The position numbers and the translations under genes were made by a program. The notes under the pieces were generated by a model that had not been told where the DNA came from, ran no database searches, and saw nothing but the letters and a program-made list of their open reading frames with translations. Shown in pieces: positions 53,783 through 62,474 of a stretch of DNA of 64,000 nt. How positions within the stretch are numbered: the first letter of the stretch is position 1; every line of letters begins with the position of its first letter. The DNA is taken from contig NZ_CP082918.1 of assembly GCF_019931755.1 (NCBI RefSeq), forward strand, positions 476,001 through 540,000, read 5' to 3'. This DNA comes from Sutcliffiella horikoshii. GTDB lineage: Bacteria; Bacillota; Bacilli; Bacillales; Bacillaceae_I.

Positions 53783-53929
53783 GTGAAAGTAGTATTACTG
53801 GAATTTTGCGATGAAGATGGTAATTTTCATGCTCACGAATGGGATGAGAAGGATGGAGTGATATTTCGTTCGCGAGAATTCGATTCTAGGAATCAAGGGG
53901 ATAAGGAGGAAATTCCTTCGCTGCGATAA
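53783..53929 (+). CDS. Possible 48-aa ORF
   Basis: A GTG-to-TAA frame of 48 codons, acidic, with coding-like composition (LEFCDEDGNFHAHEWDEKDG). The frame is open further up to 53762, and the ribosome binding site is poor. It may be a small gene or a fragment of one. Confidence 0.35.
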   Translation: MKVVLLEFCDEDGNFHAHEWDEKDGVIFRSREFDSRNQGDKEEIPSLR

Positions 53930-54094
53930 AGCGATAATTAGAGAAAATTAAAATCAATGCATTCCTCAGTGGCGCTGATCCTGTAACAAGGGTATGCGCT
54001 ACTTTTATTTTACAGGAAGCTGTTGATTTTAAACCCTATTATTCTTACAAAAACTATGGAAACTTATGTTATTTTAATAGTAGAGGTGACATCA

Positions 54095-55012
54095 ATGAAA
54101 AAAGAGCCGATTTATGTAGAAATTCCGATTGAGGCAGGTATAGGTGAAGTGTGGGAGAGGACGCAGGATCCTAGGCTTCATGAGCAGTGGGATTTGCGTT
54201 TTTCTTCTATTACCTATTTACCGAAGGAGTCAGAAGACAGTCCGCAGTCCTTTTTATATGAAACGAAAATAGGTGGTGGACTGAAGGTTGCTGGTTGGGG
54301 TAAAAGTATTGGGACCCATGACAAGAAGGATGGGTCGAAAACTTCTTCTCTTCACTTTGGTACAGACCAAAAGATTTCCCCTATTAGTGAAGGGAAAGGG
54401 TATTGGCGATACATACCCGAGGAAAACGGAATTACTTTCTTAACCCAATATGACTATGAGGTTCGTTATGGAGTATTGGGGCGGTTTTTAGATCTTTTTT
54501 TCCGTCCAGTCATGGGCTGGGCGACAGCTCTTAGCTTTGATGTGTTGAAGCGTTGGGTAGAAAAGGGGGAAGCGCCGCGAACACAGTATCTGCGTTTCTT
54601 TAGTACCGCACTAATCTCCATTCTCTTTTTCTTTGTGTGGTTTTATCAAGGACTAGTTCCAAAGTTTATCGCTAAACATCCTGAGGAAGTGTCCTTGTTT
54701 TCTAGTTTAAGTTCTATTGAAGGAGCTGCAGCGGTACAGGCTGTGGGAATAATAGGCTTACTTGAAATCTTATTAGCAGGACTGTGGCTTCTGTATCGTA
54801 AAAAAAGACATCTACACACATTGCAGATATTCGTTTTCCCTATTTTAACCGCAAGTGCCTTGATAGCTAGTCCTTCGATTGCGACGCACCCATTTAATCC
54901 TGTTACGTTTAATGCAAGTCTCTGGGTGCTTTCCATTATCGGCTTTTTACTAGCAAAGGATGTACCGACAGCAACAAGTTGCAAGCGCACAAGAAAGGGC
55001 GATTCCAAATGA
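54095..55012 (+). CDS. SRPBCC plus DoxX-like membrane protein, YndG-like
   Basis: 305 aa. An N-terminal SRPBCC/START-like domain (about residues 1-150; VWERTQDPRLHEQWD) is followed by four membrane helices of DoxX-like pattern. Together with the next two genes it reproduces the yndG-yndH-yndJ order of B. subtilis. The ATG at 54095 has AGAGGTG upstream. It ends in an ATGA overlap with the next gene. Confidence 0.75.
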   Translation: MKKEPIYVEIPIEAGIGEVWERTQDPRLHEQWDLRFSSITYLPKESEDSPQSFLYETKIGGGLKVAGWGKSIGTHDKKDGSKTSSLHFGTDQKISPISEGKGYWRYIPEENGITFLTQYDYEVRYGVLGRFLDLFFRPVMGWATALSFDVLKRWVEKGEAPRTQYLRFFSTALISILFFFVWFYQGLVPKFIAKHPEEVSLFSSLSSIEGAAAVQAVGIIGLLEILLAGLWLLYRKKRHLHTLQIFVFPILTASALIASPSIATHPFNPVTFNASLWVLSIIGFLLAKDVPTATSCKRTRKGDSK

Positions 55013-55620
55013 CCATCTATCAAAAATTATTGGGGGAGGATTTTCATCGACTCCATCCAAAACTACAAGAGCGTTATGCACTTCCAATGGGCAAGCCCTT
55101 CTATGCAGTAGGCACGATGAAAAAAATGGAAAGCGGCGCAGTTTGGTTAAAACCCTTTCTTACGCTATCCACACGCTGGCAATTCCTTTTTCCTGAAAGT
55201 GGAAAAGATGTGCCCTTTACGATTAAGAACACCTGTCGATCACTGCCCTCCGGTGAAACAGAAATATATTGGGAACGTACCTTTCATTTTGAAAAAGTTA
55301 CCCGGAATTTCAACGCATTCATGACGATCGACCCGATGCGCAGAGTGGTGAAGGATTACTTAGGGGAGCCAAGCTTATTTTATTCGGATTTATCTATGAG
55401 GGTGACACCAGAAGGATACATGCAGATTAGATCTGGATCTCAACGCTTTCTATTAGGTAAACGGGAAGTCCCCATTCCTCAGGTGTTGGAGGGAATGGTA
55501 AACGTGGAGGAAGGTTTTGATGATACCCGGGAAGTGTTTACGATTCAAGTGGATATCAGAAATCCAATCGTCGGGAGGGTGATGGCTTATGAAGGCGAAT
55601 TTAAAGCAGCGTCTATTTAG
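55009..55620 (+). CDS. DUF4166 domain protein, YndH-like
   Basis: 203 aa. LLGEDFHRLHPKLQERYAL at the N terminus is the DUF4166 signature; the rest is a beta-rich barrel-like domain. The ATG overlaps the preceding stop (ATGA) and the end overlaps yndJ by 32 nt, so the three genes are tightly coupled. Confidence 0.82.
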   Translation: MTIYQKLLGEDFHRLHPKLQERYALPMGKPFYAVGTMKKMESGAVWLKPFLTLSTRWQFLFPESGKDVPFTIKNTCRSLPSGETEIYWERTFHFEKVTRNFNAFMTIDPMRRVVKDYLGEPSLFYSDLSMRVTPEGYMQIRSGSQRFLLGKREVPIPQVLEGMVNVEEGFDDTREVFTIQVDIRNPIVGRVMAYEGEFKAASI

Positions 55621-57142
55621 CCCCATTTCCCTTGCAGGCATGTTCTTTTTTCTAGCGAGCAGCCTGTTCATAGCCGAGCCCTACCTGTTAATGTTGACAG
55701 CTGCCCAGTTAATTTTCGTTCCTCTCATGCTCCAGTTGCTAGTGGAAGTTAAAAGGAAGCATATTGTTTTCACTTTGATTGCTATGCTCTCTGTCTTTTT
55801 GTTGAATGTGGTCCCATCCAACGCAGGGCAAATTGTATTAGCCTTCCTCTACTTAGTTTTCACTTTTTTTTTGGCGCTAACAGGGATAAAACGTTTCTTT
55901 AAACGCGGCTTTACCAATTGGGCGGAGATTTCGATTGATATTGGTATGATGTACTTATTTGTTGGCGGACTTTGGTTCTTCGCGTACATTGCGGAAATTG
56001 ATACAGGTTTTAGTCCGCTGATCACCTGGTTAACAGCCATTCATTTTCATTACTCTGCCTTTTTATTCCCGGTCTCTCTAGGGTTCTTTGGGCGTTTACA
56101 CACTTCAAAGTGGTATCCCTTCATTGTCTGCAGTATTTTGGCAGGTCCGATGCTCGTGGCCATAGGCATTACGTTTTGGCCGATATTGGAATTCATCTCA
56201 GTACTGGTGTGCATTTTTGCCATCTATAGCTTGATCTTTCTTTCATTTCGAACAAGTTTCGCGTCCAAACTGCAGGCAATTTTAATAAGGCTCTCTTATA
56301 GTGCGCTTGGCATCACCATCATCTTTTCCTTGTTTTATGCGGCCAATAGTGCGTTTGGAAGCTGGTTTGTCAGCATAGATTTTATGCTGGTTTTCCATGG
56401 CTTTTTTAATTGTGTGGTCTTCGGATTGTTAGGGGTTCTTGGCTGGGTGATGGCGCCGTCTCAAACGAACCAAGCTGTATGGGATTTTCCTGTGAGTCAA
56501 ATTCGAGGGAAGTTAAAAGGAGCAGGTGAGCCGCGACCAGGATTAGTAGGGGATCTTAGTGATTTTGTAGATGTAAAATGTTTCCCTGATACCATCGTTC
56601 AATTTTATGAACAAACAGATCGTTATCAACTAGTTGCATCTGTAAAATGGTCAACTTGGTTTAAACCACTAGCTTGGTGCTACAAATGGATTAGCACGCA
56701 AATGCAACAATTAAATCTGCCTATCTCCAGTAAACCTACTGAAATGACGTATACGATTCGTGCTGTAGATCCAGAGCTTGATGGGAGAAAAAGTCCTCGT
56801 GCCTGGATTCGTAAGGTGGAAAACAACACGGTATTTGTGGCGATTTATTCACAGCATGAGACGGAGGGTAGAACCTATATGAATATAGCACTTCCACTTC
56901 CTTTTTCTAGTATGATTGGCATTTTGCAGCTTGATGCTGTGGATGGTAGGTTGGTTCTCTCGAGTGAAGGTGATGGGGATTCAGGCATTTATTTAGCGGT
57001 TGGGAAGACAATCTTCAAGCTGCCGCTATCGGAGTACTTCATTATTAGAGAGCAGAGTAGAGGAGTGCTCACTGCTGAGCATAAAATGAAGATCTTTGGG
57101 GTGCCTTTTTTGAGGGTTGATTATAGGATTGGTGAGAAATAG
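55589..57142 (+). CDS. Polytopic membrane protein, YndJ-like
   Basis: 517 aa. About nine helices in the first 310 residues (including FHYSAFLFPVSLGFFGR, likely metal-ligand or proton-pathway His) are followed by a soluble C-terminal domain resembling the DUF4166-type barrel. The layout matches B. subtilis YndJ. GGGAGGG precedes the ATG inside the yndH gene. Confidence 0.78.
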   Translation: MKANLKQRLFSPISLAGMFFFLASSLFIAEPYLLMLTAAQLIFVPLMLQLLVEVKRKHIVFTLIAMLSVFLLNVVPSNAGQIVLAFLYLVFTFFLALTGIKRFFKRGFTNWAEISIDIGMMYLFVGGLWFFAYIAEIDTGFSPLITWLTAIHFHYSAFLFPVSLGFFGRLHTSKWYPFIVCSILAGPMLVAIGITFWPILEFISVLVCIFAIYSLIFLSFRTSFASKLQAILIRLSYSALGITIIFSLFYAANSAFGSWFVSIDFMLVFHGFFNCVVFGLLGVLGWVMAPSQTNQAVWDFPVSQIRGKLKGAGEPRPGLVGDLSDFVDVKCFPDTIVQFYEQTDRYQLVASVKWSTWFKPLAWCYKWISTQMQQLNLPISSKPTEMTYTIRAVDPELDGRKSPRAWIRKVENNTVFVAIYSQHETEGRTYMNIALPLPFSSMIGILQLDAVDGRLVLSSEGDGDSGIYLAVGKTIFKLPLSEYFIIREQSRGVLTAEHKMKIFGVPFLRVDYRIGEK

Positions 57143-57172
57143 AGGAATTAAAGGGGAGAGGGAGATGGGAAA

Positions 57173-57196
57173 ATGGGCCGTCGTGCCTGTCCCCTC
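57173..57196 (-). repeat. REP-like element, single arm
   Basis: TGGGCCGTCGTGCCTGTCCCC, 30 nt after yndJ and 20 nt before the stop of the convergent sigma gene. Confidence 0.82.
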
Positions 57197-57214
57197 GGCC
57201 CACCCCCTCAAAAA

Positions 57215-58141
57215 TCACTCCCAGTTTACAGGCGGCTTAACCAACTGTGCTTTTAATCCAAGCTCTTCAGCAGCTGCTATAATAAACTCCTTTCTGAAGA
57301 AGTAGCTTTTGTGGCTTACTATTTTTCCGTTTTCGATTTCTTGCATTTGTATGTCATGAATTTCACCATTGGCTAACACGATAATGACGGGTTTATTCCA
57401 TAGAATGAATTCTTGAGCGGTATGGCCAGGTAACCCGAATTTTAGCGAGCCTTTCAGCATTTCGGATTTAGAAAATTCCTGGAACCCGAAGAACGCTTCG
57501 TTTTGTGCTTGATCACTAAACAGTCTCAGCATGCTATCTAAATCTCCATTATTAAAAGCTTGTAAGTATGCTTGAATCGTTGGATTTTGGCTAGGTGATT
57601 TTCCTTTCATTTTGGATTGTGAAAAGTCCAAAGACGCTATTTTCCTTCTCGCACGCTGCACAGCTGAATAGACACCGCCTGGCGTACTATGGACAATCCC
57701 AGCTATTTCTTCTGCGTTAAATTGAAAAATGTCCAAAAGGAGAAATGCAGCTGTTTGCTTTGGGGTCAAATTTGATTCCAATGCTGTCAAGATTTCTTCT
57801 AGTCTTAGATGATCGGAGAAATCGAGATTCGCTTCAGGTGTTTCATCTAACGTCCCTATTTCCCTTTTTTGCTTCCTGCACTGATCAAGCCACGTATTTG
57901 TTGCCACTCTAAAAAGATAATATTTCTTATCCGTAATATCACCCCAACGCTCTGGAAGCAACCCAAATGCCTTTATCATCGTCTCTTGAAAAAGATCTTC
58001 TCCATCCCAAGGAGAACCAGTGACATACTTACAATAATTCCACAAATCTGTTGAATAAACAGAAACTATATCTTCAAATTCATTTCTTAGTTTCCGCGCG
58101 TCTTCCACAAAACCCTTGCTAATGGTACTTGCCTGTTCCAT
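57215..58141 (-). CDS. ECF sigma factor with SnoaL-like C-terminal extension
   Basis: 308 aa. Region 2 (WNYCKYVTGSPWDGEDLFQETMIKAF) and region 4 (LTPKQTAAFLLLDIFQFNAEEIAGI) occupy the first 185 residues. Residues about 195-300 form a SnoaL/NTF2-like domain (IQAYLQAFNNGDLDSMLRLFS). ECF groups with such extensions are controlled by the extra domain instead of an anti-sigma protein. It is convergent with the yndGHJ-like operon. Target genes are unknown. Confidence 0.82.
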   Translation of the reverse strand: MEQASTISKGFVEDARKLRNEFEDIVSVYSTDLWNYCKYVTGSPWDGEDLFQETMIKAFGLLPERWGDITDKKYYLFRVATNTWLDQCRKQKREIGTLDETPEANLDFSDHLRLEEILTALESNLTPKQTAAFLLLDIFQFNAEEIAGIVHSTPGGVYSAVQRARRKIASLDFSQSKMKGKSPSQNPTIQAYLQAFNNGDLDSMLRLFSDQAQNEAFFGFQEFSKSEMLKGSLKFGLPGHTAQEFILWNKPVIIVLANGEIHDIQMQEIENGKIVSHKSYFFRKEFIIAAAEELGLKAQLVKPPVNWE

Positions 58142-58244
58142 ATTAGTTCCCTCCTAAAGTGCTTACACTATAAAGACGTTACAAGATATAATAATTATAC
58201 GGATAATTTTAAATTTTTCATAAAATTTACAAGGAGCTGACGCT

Positions 58245-58682
58245 ATGTTGGGTGTGAGTAATGTGGAGGGCATTCTGGAAAATTACAAACGGGCCATTTA
58301 TGAAAAAGATGTGGAGAGCTTTCTAGCTATCTATGATAAGAATGTACATATTTATGATTGCTGGGGAAAGTGGGAGAGTAAGGGTATTACTTTATGGAGA
58401 GAAAATGTAGTGAATTGGTTTGGAGGGATGAGGGAGGAAGGCGAATTACTGAAAGTGGATTTTTGTGATGTAACCATTGAGGAAAATATGAATCTTGCAT
58501 TTGTTCATTGTGCGGTTACCTTCGCTGCGTATAGCGGAAAATCTGAAGAGAAACTTCGTCAAATCACCAACCGTTTTACATTTGGGTTGAAAAAAGTAAA
58601 TGAGACTTGGCTCATAACCCATGAACATTCTTCCTTGCCGATAGATATGGAGACTGGGAGAGGGATGTTTGATAGTCGATAA
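58245..58682 (+). CDS. SnoaL/NTF2-like domain protein
   Basis: 145 aa. The fold signature VEGILENYKRAIYEKDVESFLAIYDKNVHIYD and the later GLKKVNETWLITHEHSSLPID, in separate blocks, are those of SnoaL_3/DUF4440-type ketosteroid-isomerase-like proteins. It is divergent from the sigma factor that carries a domain of the same fold. AAGGAGCTG precedes the ATG. Confidence 0.8.
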   Translation: MLGVSNVEGILENYKRAIYEKDVESFLAIYDKNVHIYDCWGKWESKGITLWRENVVNWFGGMREEGELLKVDFCDVTIEENMNLAFVHCAVTFAAYSGKSEEKLRQITNRFTFGLKKVNETWLITHEHSSLPIDMETGRGMFDSR

Positions 58683-58705
58683 CCGGGATGAGTGAGGAGA
58701 GATAT

Positions 58706-59332
58706 ATGAGTTTCTTAACAAAAGCAAGACAATTTATAGATGGTCATTATAAAACACCCAAAGGATTAATTGGTACATTTATCGGTGAGAAAATGGTAAA
58801 ACAGCACAAAACGGAAACGGACTGGTCATTAGAGCTAATGGATGTCCAAAAAGGGGAAAGACTACTAGAGTTAGGTTGCGGTGCTGGTTATGCGATCAAA
58901 CTAATTTCAGAAAAAGATTTGGCAGAAGAAATAGTCGGTTTGGACATTTCTCCAACAGTCATTCGATCTGCAAATATCCGAAACAAACGAGCAATAAGGG
59001 AAAAGAGAGTAAAACTAGTGCAAGCAAATCTCAATAACTTGCCGTTTCAGAATGAAGGTTTCCACAAGATTTTCAGCATCCAAACCATTTATTTTTGGAC
59101 AGAAATAGATAAGACAATCTCGGAAATCTACAGGGTTTTAAAATTTGAAGGCGTTTTCGTCCTTACTTTTTCTGACGGAAAAAAAGATGAAATTTGGGAA
59201 GGGATAAGGGATATTGCTGAAAATCAAGTCATTTTGCATATGAGGAATGCAGGGTTTAAAGACGTTTCTCTTATGAGGGGTCCGGATTCACGAGGATATC
59301 ATACAGTAGCGGTTAGGGGAACGAAGAAGTAA
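58706..59332 (+). CDS. Class I SAM-dependent methyltransferase
   Basis: 208 aa. LLELGCGAGYAIKLIS (about residues 53-68) is motif I, EIVGLDISPTVIRSA motif II, and FHKIFSIQTIYFWTEI the post-I substrate segment. The ATG at 58706 follows GAGGAGAG. Co-transcribed with the SnoaL-like gene (23 nt gap). Confidence 0.86.
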   Translation: MSFLTKARQFIDGHYKTPKGLIGTFIGEKMVKQHKTETDWSLELMDVQKGERLLELGCGAGYAIKLISEKDLAEEIVGLDISPTVIRSANIRNKRAIREKRVKLVQANLNNLPFQNEGFHKIFSIQTIYFWTEIDKTISEIYRVLKFEGVFVLTFSDGKKDEIWEGIRDIAENQVILHMRNAGFKDVSLMRGPDSRGYHTVAVRGTKK

Positions 59333-59369
59333 AAATGCTCAGAGATTAGATCTCTGGGTATTTTTTTGT
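59333..59369 (+). terminator. Rho-independent terminator
   Basis: Stem CTCAGAGAT/ATCTCTGGG with three-base loop, followed by seven T. Confidence 0.8.
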
Positions 59370-59401
59370 TTTTATACAATATGTTGAAATAGCGATATTT
59401 A

Positions 59402-59415
59402 AACAATCGTTTGTT
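59402..59415. promoter_or_regulatory. Operator-like palindrome, third copy
   Basis: AACAATCGTTTGTT resembles the 8273-8286 palindrome (one central mismatch), with similar flanks (TATTGTGGTATAAGG downstream, compared with TATTCTGGTATAGG upstream there). No TetR-type gene is near. Confidence 0.4.
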
Positions 59416-59595
59416 CAAAAAGAAATTCTGTATTGTGGTATAAGGAGTGAAAAGCATTCGTGATTTTTCAACCAATTTCGCACGGTATATCAGGATAGGA
59501 AACGATGGCGAAGTATACTTATCTCAAAAATAATTAGATGGTGAATTATCCACTAATAGTGTAAAATTACACAAAAGGGTAAGAGGAGGATAAAT

Positions 59596-60114
59596 ATGTC
59601 ATTTCTAACAATTGTTGTGATTCTTATAAGTGGTATTTTCATGTTAGTTGTCAGCTACGGCTTTAAGAAAAACTGGGAGATATCCATGAACTACAAAATT
59701 CTTGCGTGTTTAATTTTACCCATACTAAATATAGCCTTTGGAGTAGCATTAAACTTACTCGATTCTATAGATAGTCCGGCAACTCTTAAAAACTTTCTTG
59801 TAACTACCGTCCACTTAACTGTCTGGATAATCTGCTTTGGATTCGCTTATAAAGCAGAAAGTAAGGGTGTGTTGGTGTTTTACGCAATTTTTTGGGCGTT
59901 AACTTCAGGAATCGCTGCTTTGACTGCTTACATTGACTCTGTGGAAACTACCGTTGATTTTACTTGGGCCATTCCTATAGCAATGTTACTCTTACCGCAA
60001 TGGTTTGGGTTGAATTATCTGGTAGAAGGTTATTTTGTTTCATCAATGATAGTATTGGTCATGTCTTTGATCATCTTCAGTGCGGCGGTGTGGAGATGGA
60101 AGAACGTAAAATAA
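59596..60114 (+). CDS. Five-helix membrane protein
   Basis: 172 aa with about five helices and short loops. GAGGAGG lies 7 nt before the ATG. No family recognised. Confidence 0.6.
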   Translation: MSFLTIVVILISGIFMLVVSYGFKKNWEISMNYKILACLILPILNIAFGVALNLLDSIDSPATLKNFLVTTVHLTVWIICFGFAYKAESKGVLVFYAIFWALTSGIAALTAYIDSVETTVDFTWAIPIAMLLLPQWFGLNYLVEGYFVSSMIVLVMSLIIFSAAVWRWKNVK

Positions 60115-60119
60115 GAAAA

Positions 60120-60157
60120 ATGGGTCGGCGTGCCTGTCCCCTCAAACCACCGACCCA
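60120..60157 (-). repeat. REP-like arm extended into a hairpin
   Basis: TGGGTCGGCGTGCCTGTCCCC (60121-60141) is followed by CCGACCCA (60150-60157), complementary to its first eight bases. It lies between two convergent genes and may act as a terminator. Confidence 0.78.
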
Positions 60158-60161
60158 CTTC

Positions 60162-60434
60162 CTAAATCAATTTATGTTCTTTTAAAAATTCTTCGAGCAA
60201 TTCGGAAGCCTTTTGTTCGGTTAGGTGTTCTGTTTTTAGGGAGTAGATTCCTACCAGTAGGCCGAAATTTTTTAGGGTTGGGTAGGGATCTTGTGGGAGA
60301 TTCAGTTGGTAAAAATCATTTTCAAAAAACATGCACCATACGTTTTGGCTTTCCACTTTCAAGAAGATGGCTTCCAGATCGTGACCGTCCTTGTAGTAGC
60401 CTGCATGCAGGTGATAGTTGTTATCAAAAAGCAT
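60162..60434 (-). CDS. Small cytosolic protein, candidate immunity protein
   Basis: 90 aa, acidic, no signal peptide or membrane segment. AAGGAGTG lies upstream. It starts 19 nt after the stop of a secreted toxin-like gene on the same strand; that position, size and charge are typical of cognate immunity proteins of Bacillus polymorphic toxins. No family is recognised, so the immunity role is inference from context. Confidence 0.5.
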   Translation of the reverse strand: MLFDNNYHLHAGYYKDGHDLEAIFLKVESQNVWCMFFENDFYQLNLPQDPYPTLKNFGLLVGIYSLKTEHLTEQKASELLEEFLKEHKLI

Positions 60435-60453
60435 GTTTGCTTCACTCCTTTAG

Positions 60454-61026
60454 TTAGAATACTTTATAATGATTTTTTAAGTTAGGTGGAATGTGGTAAT
60501 GTAATACATTCGGACCGCCCGTTTTGATAGGGAAATAGTCTAATCTGAAAACGACGGCTCCAGTTTTTCTTAAACGGACTTGAATTATTCTTCCGCCTCC
60601 ACCGGCACCTTCGAGGATGTAGGTATTTGGAGCTTTGATCGCCTTATCCACATACGGTCTTGCTAAAGCCCAGCCCTTTTTCATCCCTTCCCTGCCAACT
60701 TTAGAAGTTAATAACCGAATGGCCGCTGCTGCAATTGGGACCCATTGTCCTTGGACAGATGTTTCTAAATTGTCTACATCTTGCCCTGTCAGTAACAGAT
60801 GTTCTTCAAATTGACGGAAAACCTGATCCTGTAATAAAAAATCAAAATCCTTTTCAAAGGTTTGTAAATTCACATCAGAGACATCAACATCAGTAGTGGC
60901 ACTAACTTCATCGAGTATTTTTTGAGAGACTGTCCCTTCTTCTTTTTCGATGGCTGATGAAATAGATGGACTAATCGTAGAAAAGATTAGCACAAGTGAT
61001 AATAATAAAAGTATACATTTTTTCAT
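60454..61026 (-). CDS. Secreted toxin-like protein
   Basis: 190 aa. A signal peptide (residues 1-25, cleavage likely after SSA) is followed by an acidic pro-like segment, a hydrophobic AAAAIRLL stretch, and a compact C-terminal domain with EGAGGGGRIIQVRLRKTG, FRLDYFP and LHYHIPP. Such Gly/Arg/His-rich ends occur in polymorphic toxin modules of Firmicutes, and the His and Arg residues could form a nuclease site. I cannot name the family. GAAGGAG follows directly on the protease stop, giving translational coupling. Confidence 0.5.
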   Translation of the reverse strand: MKKCILLLLSLVLIFSTISPSISSAIEKEEGTVSQKILDEVSATTDVDVSDVNLQTFEKDFDFLLQDQVFRQFEEHLLLTGQDVDNLETSVQGQWVPIAAAAIRLLTSKVGREGMKKGWALARPYVDKAIKAPNTYILEGAGGGGRIIQVRLRKTGAVVFRLDYFPIKTGGPNVLHYHIPPNLKNHYKVF

Positions 61027-61041
61027 TCTTTTTTGTCTCCT

Positions 61042-61932
61042 TCATTTAATTAGTAGTTGAACCGGATCAACGATATGAAACCCTTCCATTTGTTTACTTT
61101 GATTTTTCAGTTCCTCTAACAACTTATCAAAATCAAATTCTTCCTTTTTATTTTTCTCAAGGTAGAGAGCCAGCACTCCAGCCATATAGGCAGAGGAAAG
61201 GGAGGTCCCGCTACTTAACAGGAAATCGCCTGACAGGGAGTAGCTGTTAATGTATTGACCTGGAAGTAAGAAATCCAATTCCTCCCCCAAGGTTGTCCCC
61301 TTCCATAATTCCCCTTCATTATTCAGTGCACCTACCGCAATGACATTGTCGTACTTAGCGGGATAGGTGATGTCAGCATTCTCCTGCAGCCCGTAATTGC
61401 CAACCGATGAAACAACGATGATTTTATGGGAGACAGCTAAATCAATTGCTTTCTTTAAATCGGCAGAATCATTAAACGTGCCAAAAGGCATCAGGATGAT
61501 ATCAACCTTTTGCGAGATGGACCATTCTATCGATTTGACAATGTTGGAGATATCTCCCTGAAGATTGTCATCCAAAGCTTTTACAATATAGAGCTCTGAA
61601 TCAGGGGCAATTCCCAATTGTTTGGAGCCTAAAACACCTGCTAAATGTGTACCATGACCATGATCATCTTGGAAGTTACTGGAGTCATCTAGGACATTTA
61701 TGCCTTTTACAACATTGATATGTAAGGATGGGGATACTCCGGTATCTATTAATGCAATTTTTACTTTTTTTCCTGTTAAGCCATACTTTTGATGGAGGGT
61801 CTCAATTTGTAGCAGTTGATATCCCCAATTCTTCTGATAGAACGCTTCCGTTGATTTTTTTTCGTACATAACATACAGACTAAAAATAATTAGCCCACAC
61901 ATAAGGCCTGATACTAATTTAACTAATTTCAT
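61042..61932 (-). CDS. Membrane-anchored subtilisin-family (S8) serine protease
   Basis: 296 aa. An N-terminal membrane helix (about residues 4-22) anchors a subtilase domain. The catalytic triad is complete: Asp in LIDTGVS (about 65), His in DDHGHGTHLAG (about 95) and Ser in SSGTSLSSAYMAG (about 252); the oxyanion Asn is in VGNYG. There is no subtilisin-type propeptide. ATG 61932 follows GAGGG. First gene of a three-gene operon with a toxin-like and a small cytosolic protein. Confidence 0.85.
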   Translation of the reverse strand: MKLVKLVSGLMCGLIIFSLYVMYEKKSTEAFYQKNWGYQLLQIETLHQKYGLTGKKVKIALIDTGVSPSLHINVVKGINVLDDSSNFQDDHGHGTHLAGVLGSKQLGIAPDSELYIVKALDDNLQGDISNIVKSIEWSISQKVDIILMPFGTFNDSADLKKAIDLAVSHKIIVVSSVGNYGLQENADITYPAKYDNVIAVGALNNEGELWKGTTLGEELDFLLPGQYINSYSLSGDFLLSSGTSLSSAYMAGVLALYLEKNKKEEFDFDKLLEELKNQSKQMEGFHIVDPVQLLIK

Positions 61933-61983
61933 CGCTTTTCCCTCATCTGCCCCCAACCCTCATTTTTAACGAACCTTATTTAT

Positions 61984-62036
61984 TGTATAGAAGAAACGTT
62001 AATAGAAGCTTAACTAAACCTTAAATACTCCTTAAA
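61984..62036 (-). promoter_or_regulatory. Promoter with four 11-bp-spaced direct repeats
   Basis: On the minus strand the -10 is TATACA (61984-61989). Upstream are four units with TTAA cores at exact 11-bp intervals: CGTTAAT at 61997, GCTTAAC at 62008, CCTTAAA at 62019 and CCTTAAA at 62030 (plus-strand spelling). There is no recognisable -35. The layout resembles sites bound by OmpR/PhoB-type response regulators such as PhoP. Confidence 0.55.
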
Positions 62037-62165
62037 TATTGGTACTTAGGGGACTGTCCCCTAAACCCAGCCCACTAGGCATCCGCACATCTTTCTAGGT
62101 ACAAGTTTATAGACTCCTGTCCCTTGAATAGGATGGTAGGGAGAAACTTGAGGGAGTGTAGTCTA

Positions 62166-62411
62166 GTGAACTTTAATTATAATGATCAAAGAAGAATCAT
62201 TGGTCGCCCGGGCTTTGGTTTAGGTGGATTCGGTTCTGGCTTTGGTGTCCGTCCGGGTCTAGGGTTCGGCCGTCCAGGCTTTGGCTTTGGTGGTATTGGT
62301 TTCGGTCTTCCATTTGTAACTGGTTTGGCAGCCGGAGCGCTATTAACACCAAGACCATATCCGTACTATCCATACCAGCCTTACCCATATCCGCCGTATC
62401 CATATTATTAA
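62166..62411 (+). CDS. Gly/Tyr/Pro-rich coat-like protein
   Basis: 81 aa. A short polar start (MNFNYNDQRRII) is followed by a Gly-Phe-rich low-complexity stretch (about residues 12-48) and a tail of Tyr and Pro (YPYYPYQPYPYPPYPYY). The composition resembles spore coat or exosporium proteins. The GTG at 62166 is chosen because GGGAG lies 9 nt upstream. Role inferred from composition only. Confidence 0.6.
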   Translation: MNFNYNDQRRIIGRPGFGLGGFGSGFGVRPGLGFGRPGFGFGGIGFGLPFVTGLAAGALLTPRPYPYYPYQPYPYPPYPYY

Positions 62412-62430
62412 TCTATCAGAATGAAACATT

Positions 62431-62474
62431 CCACTCCCTCACTGCGTATACAAAGTCAGAGGAGTGGTTTTTTA
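62431..62474 (+). terminator. Rho-independent terminator
   Basis: Stem CCACTCC/GGAGTGG (62431-62437 and 62461-62467), with a six-T tail. Confidence 0.8.

Noticed and set aside
62045..62070. TTAGGGGACTGTCCCCTAA as another REP copy
   Set aside because: It is a short self-complementary sequence that lacks the GGCAC..TGACCC part of the family, so it is better left unassigned.
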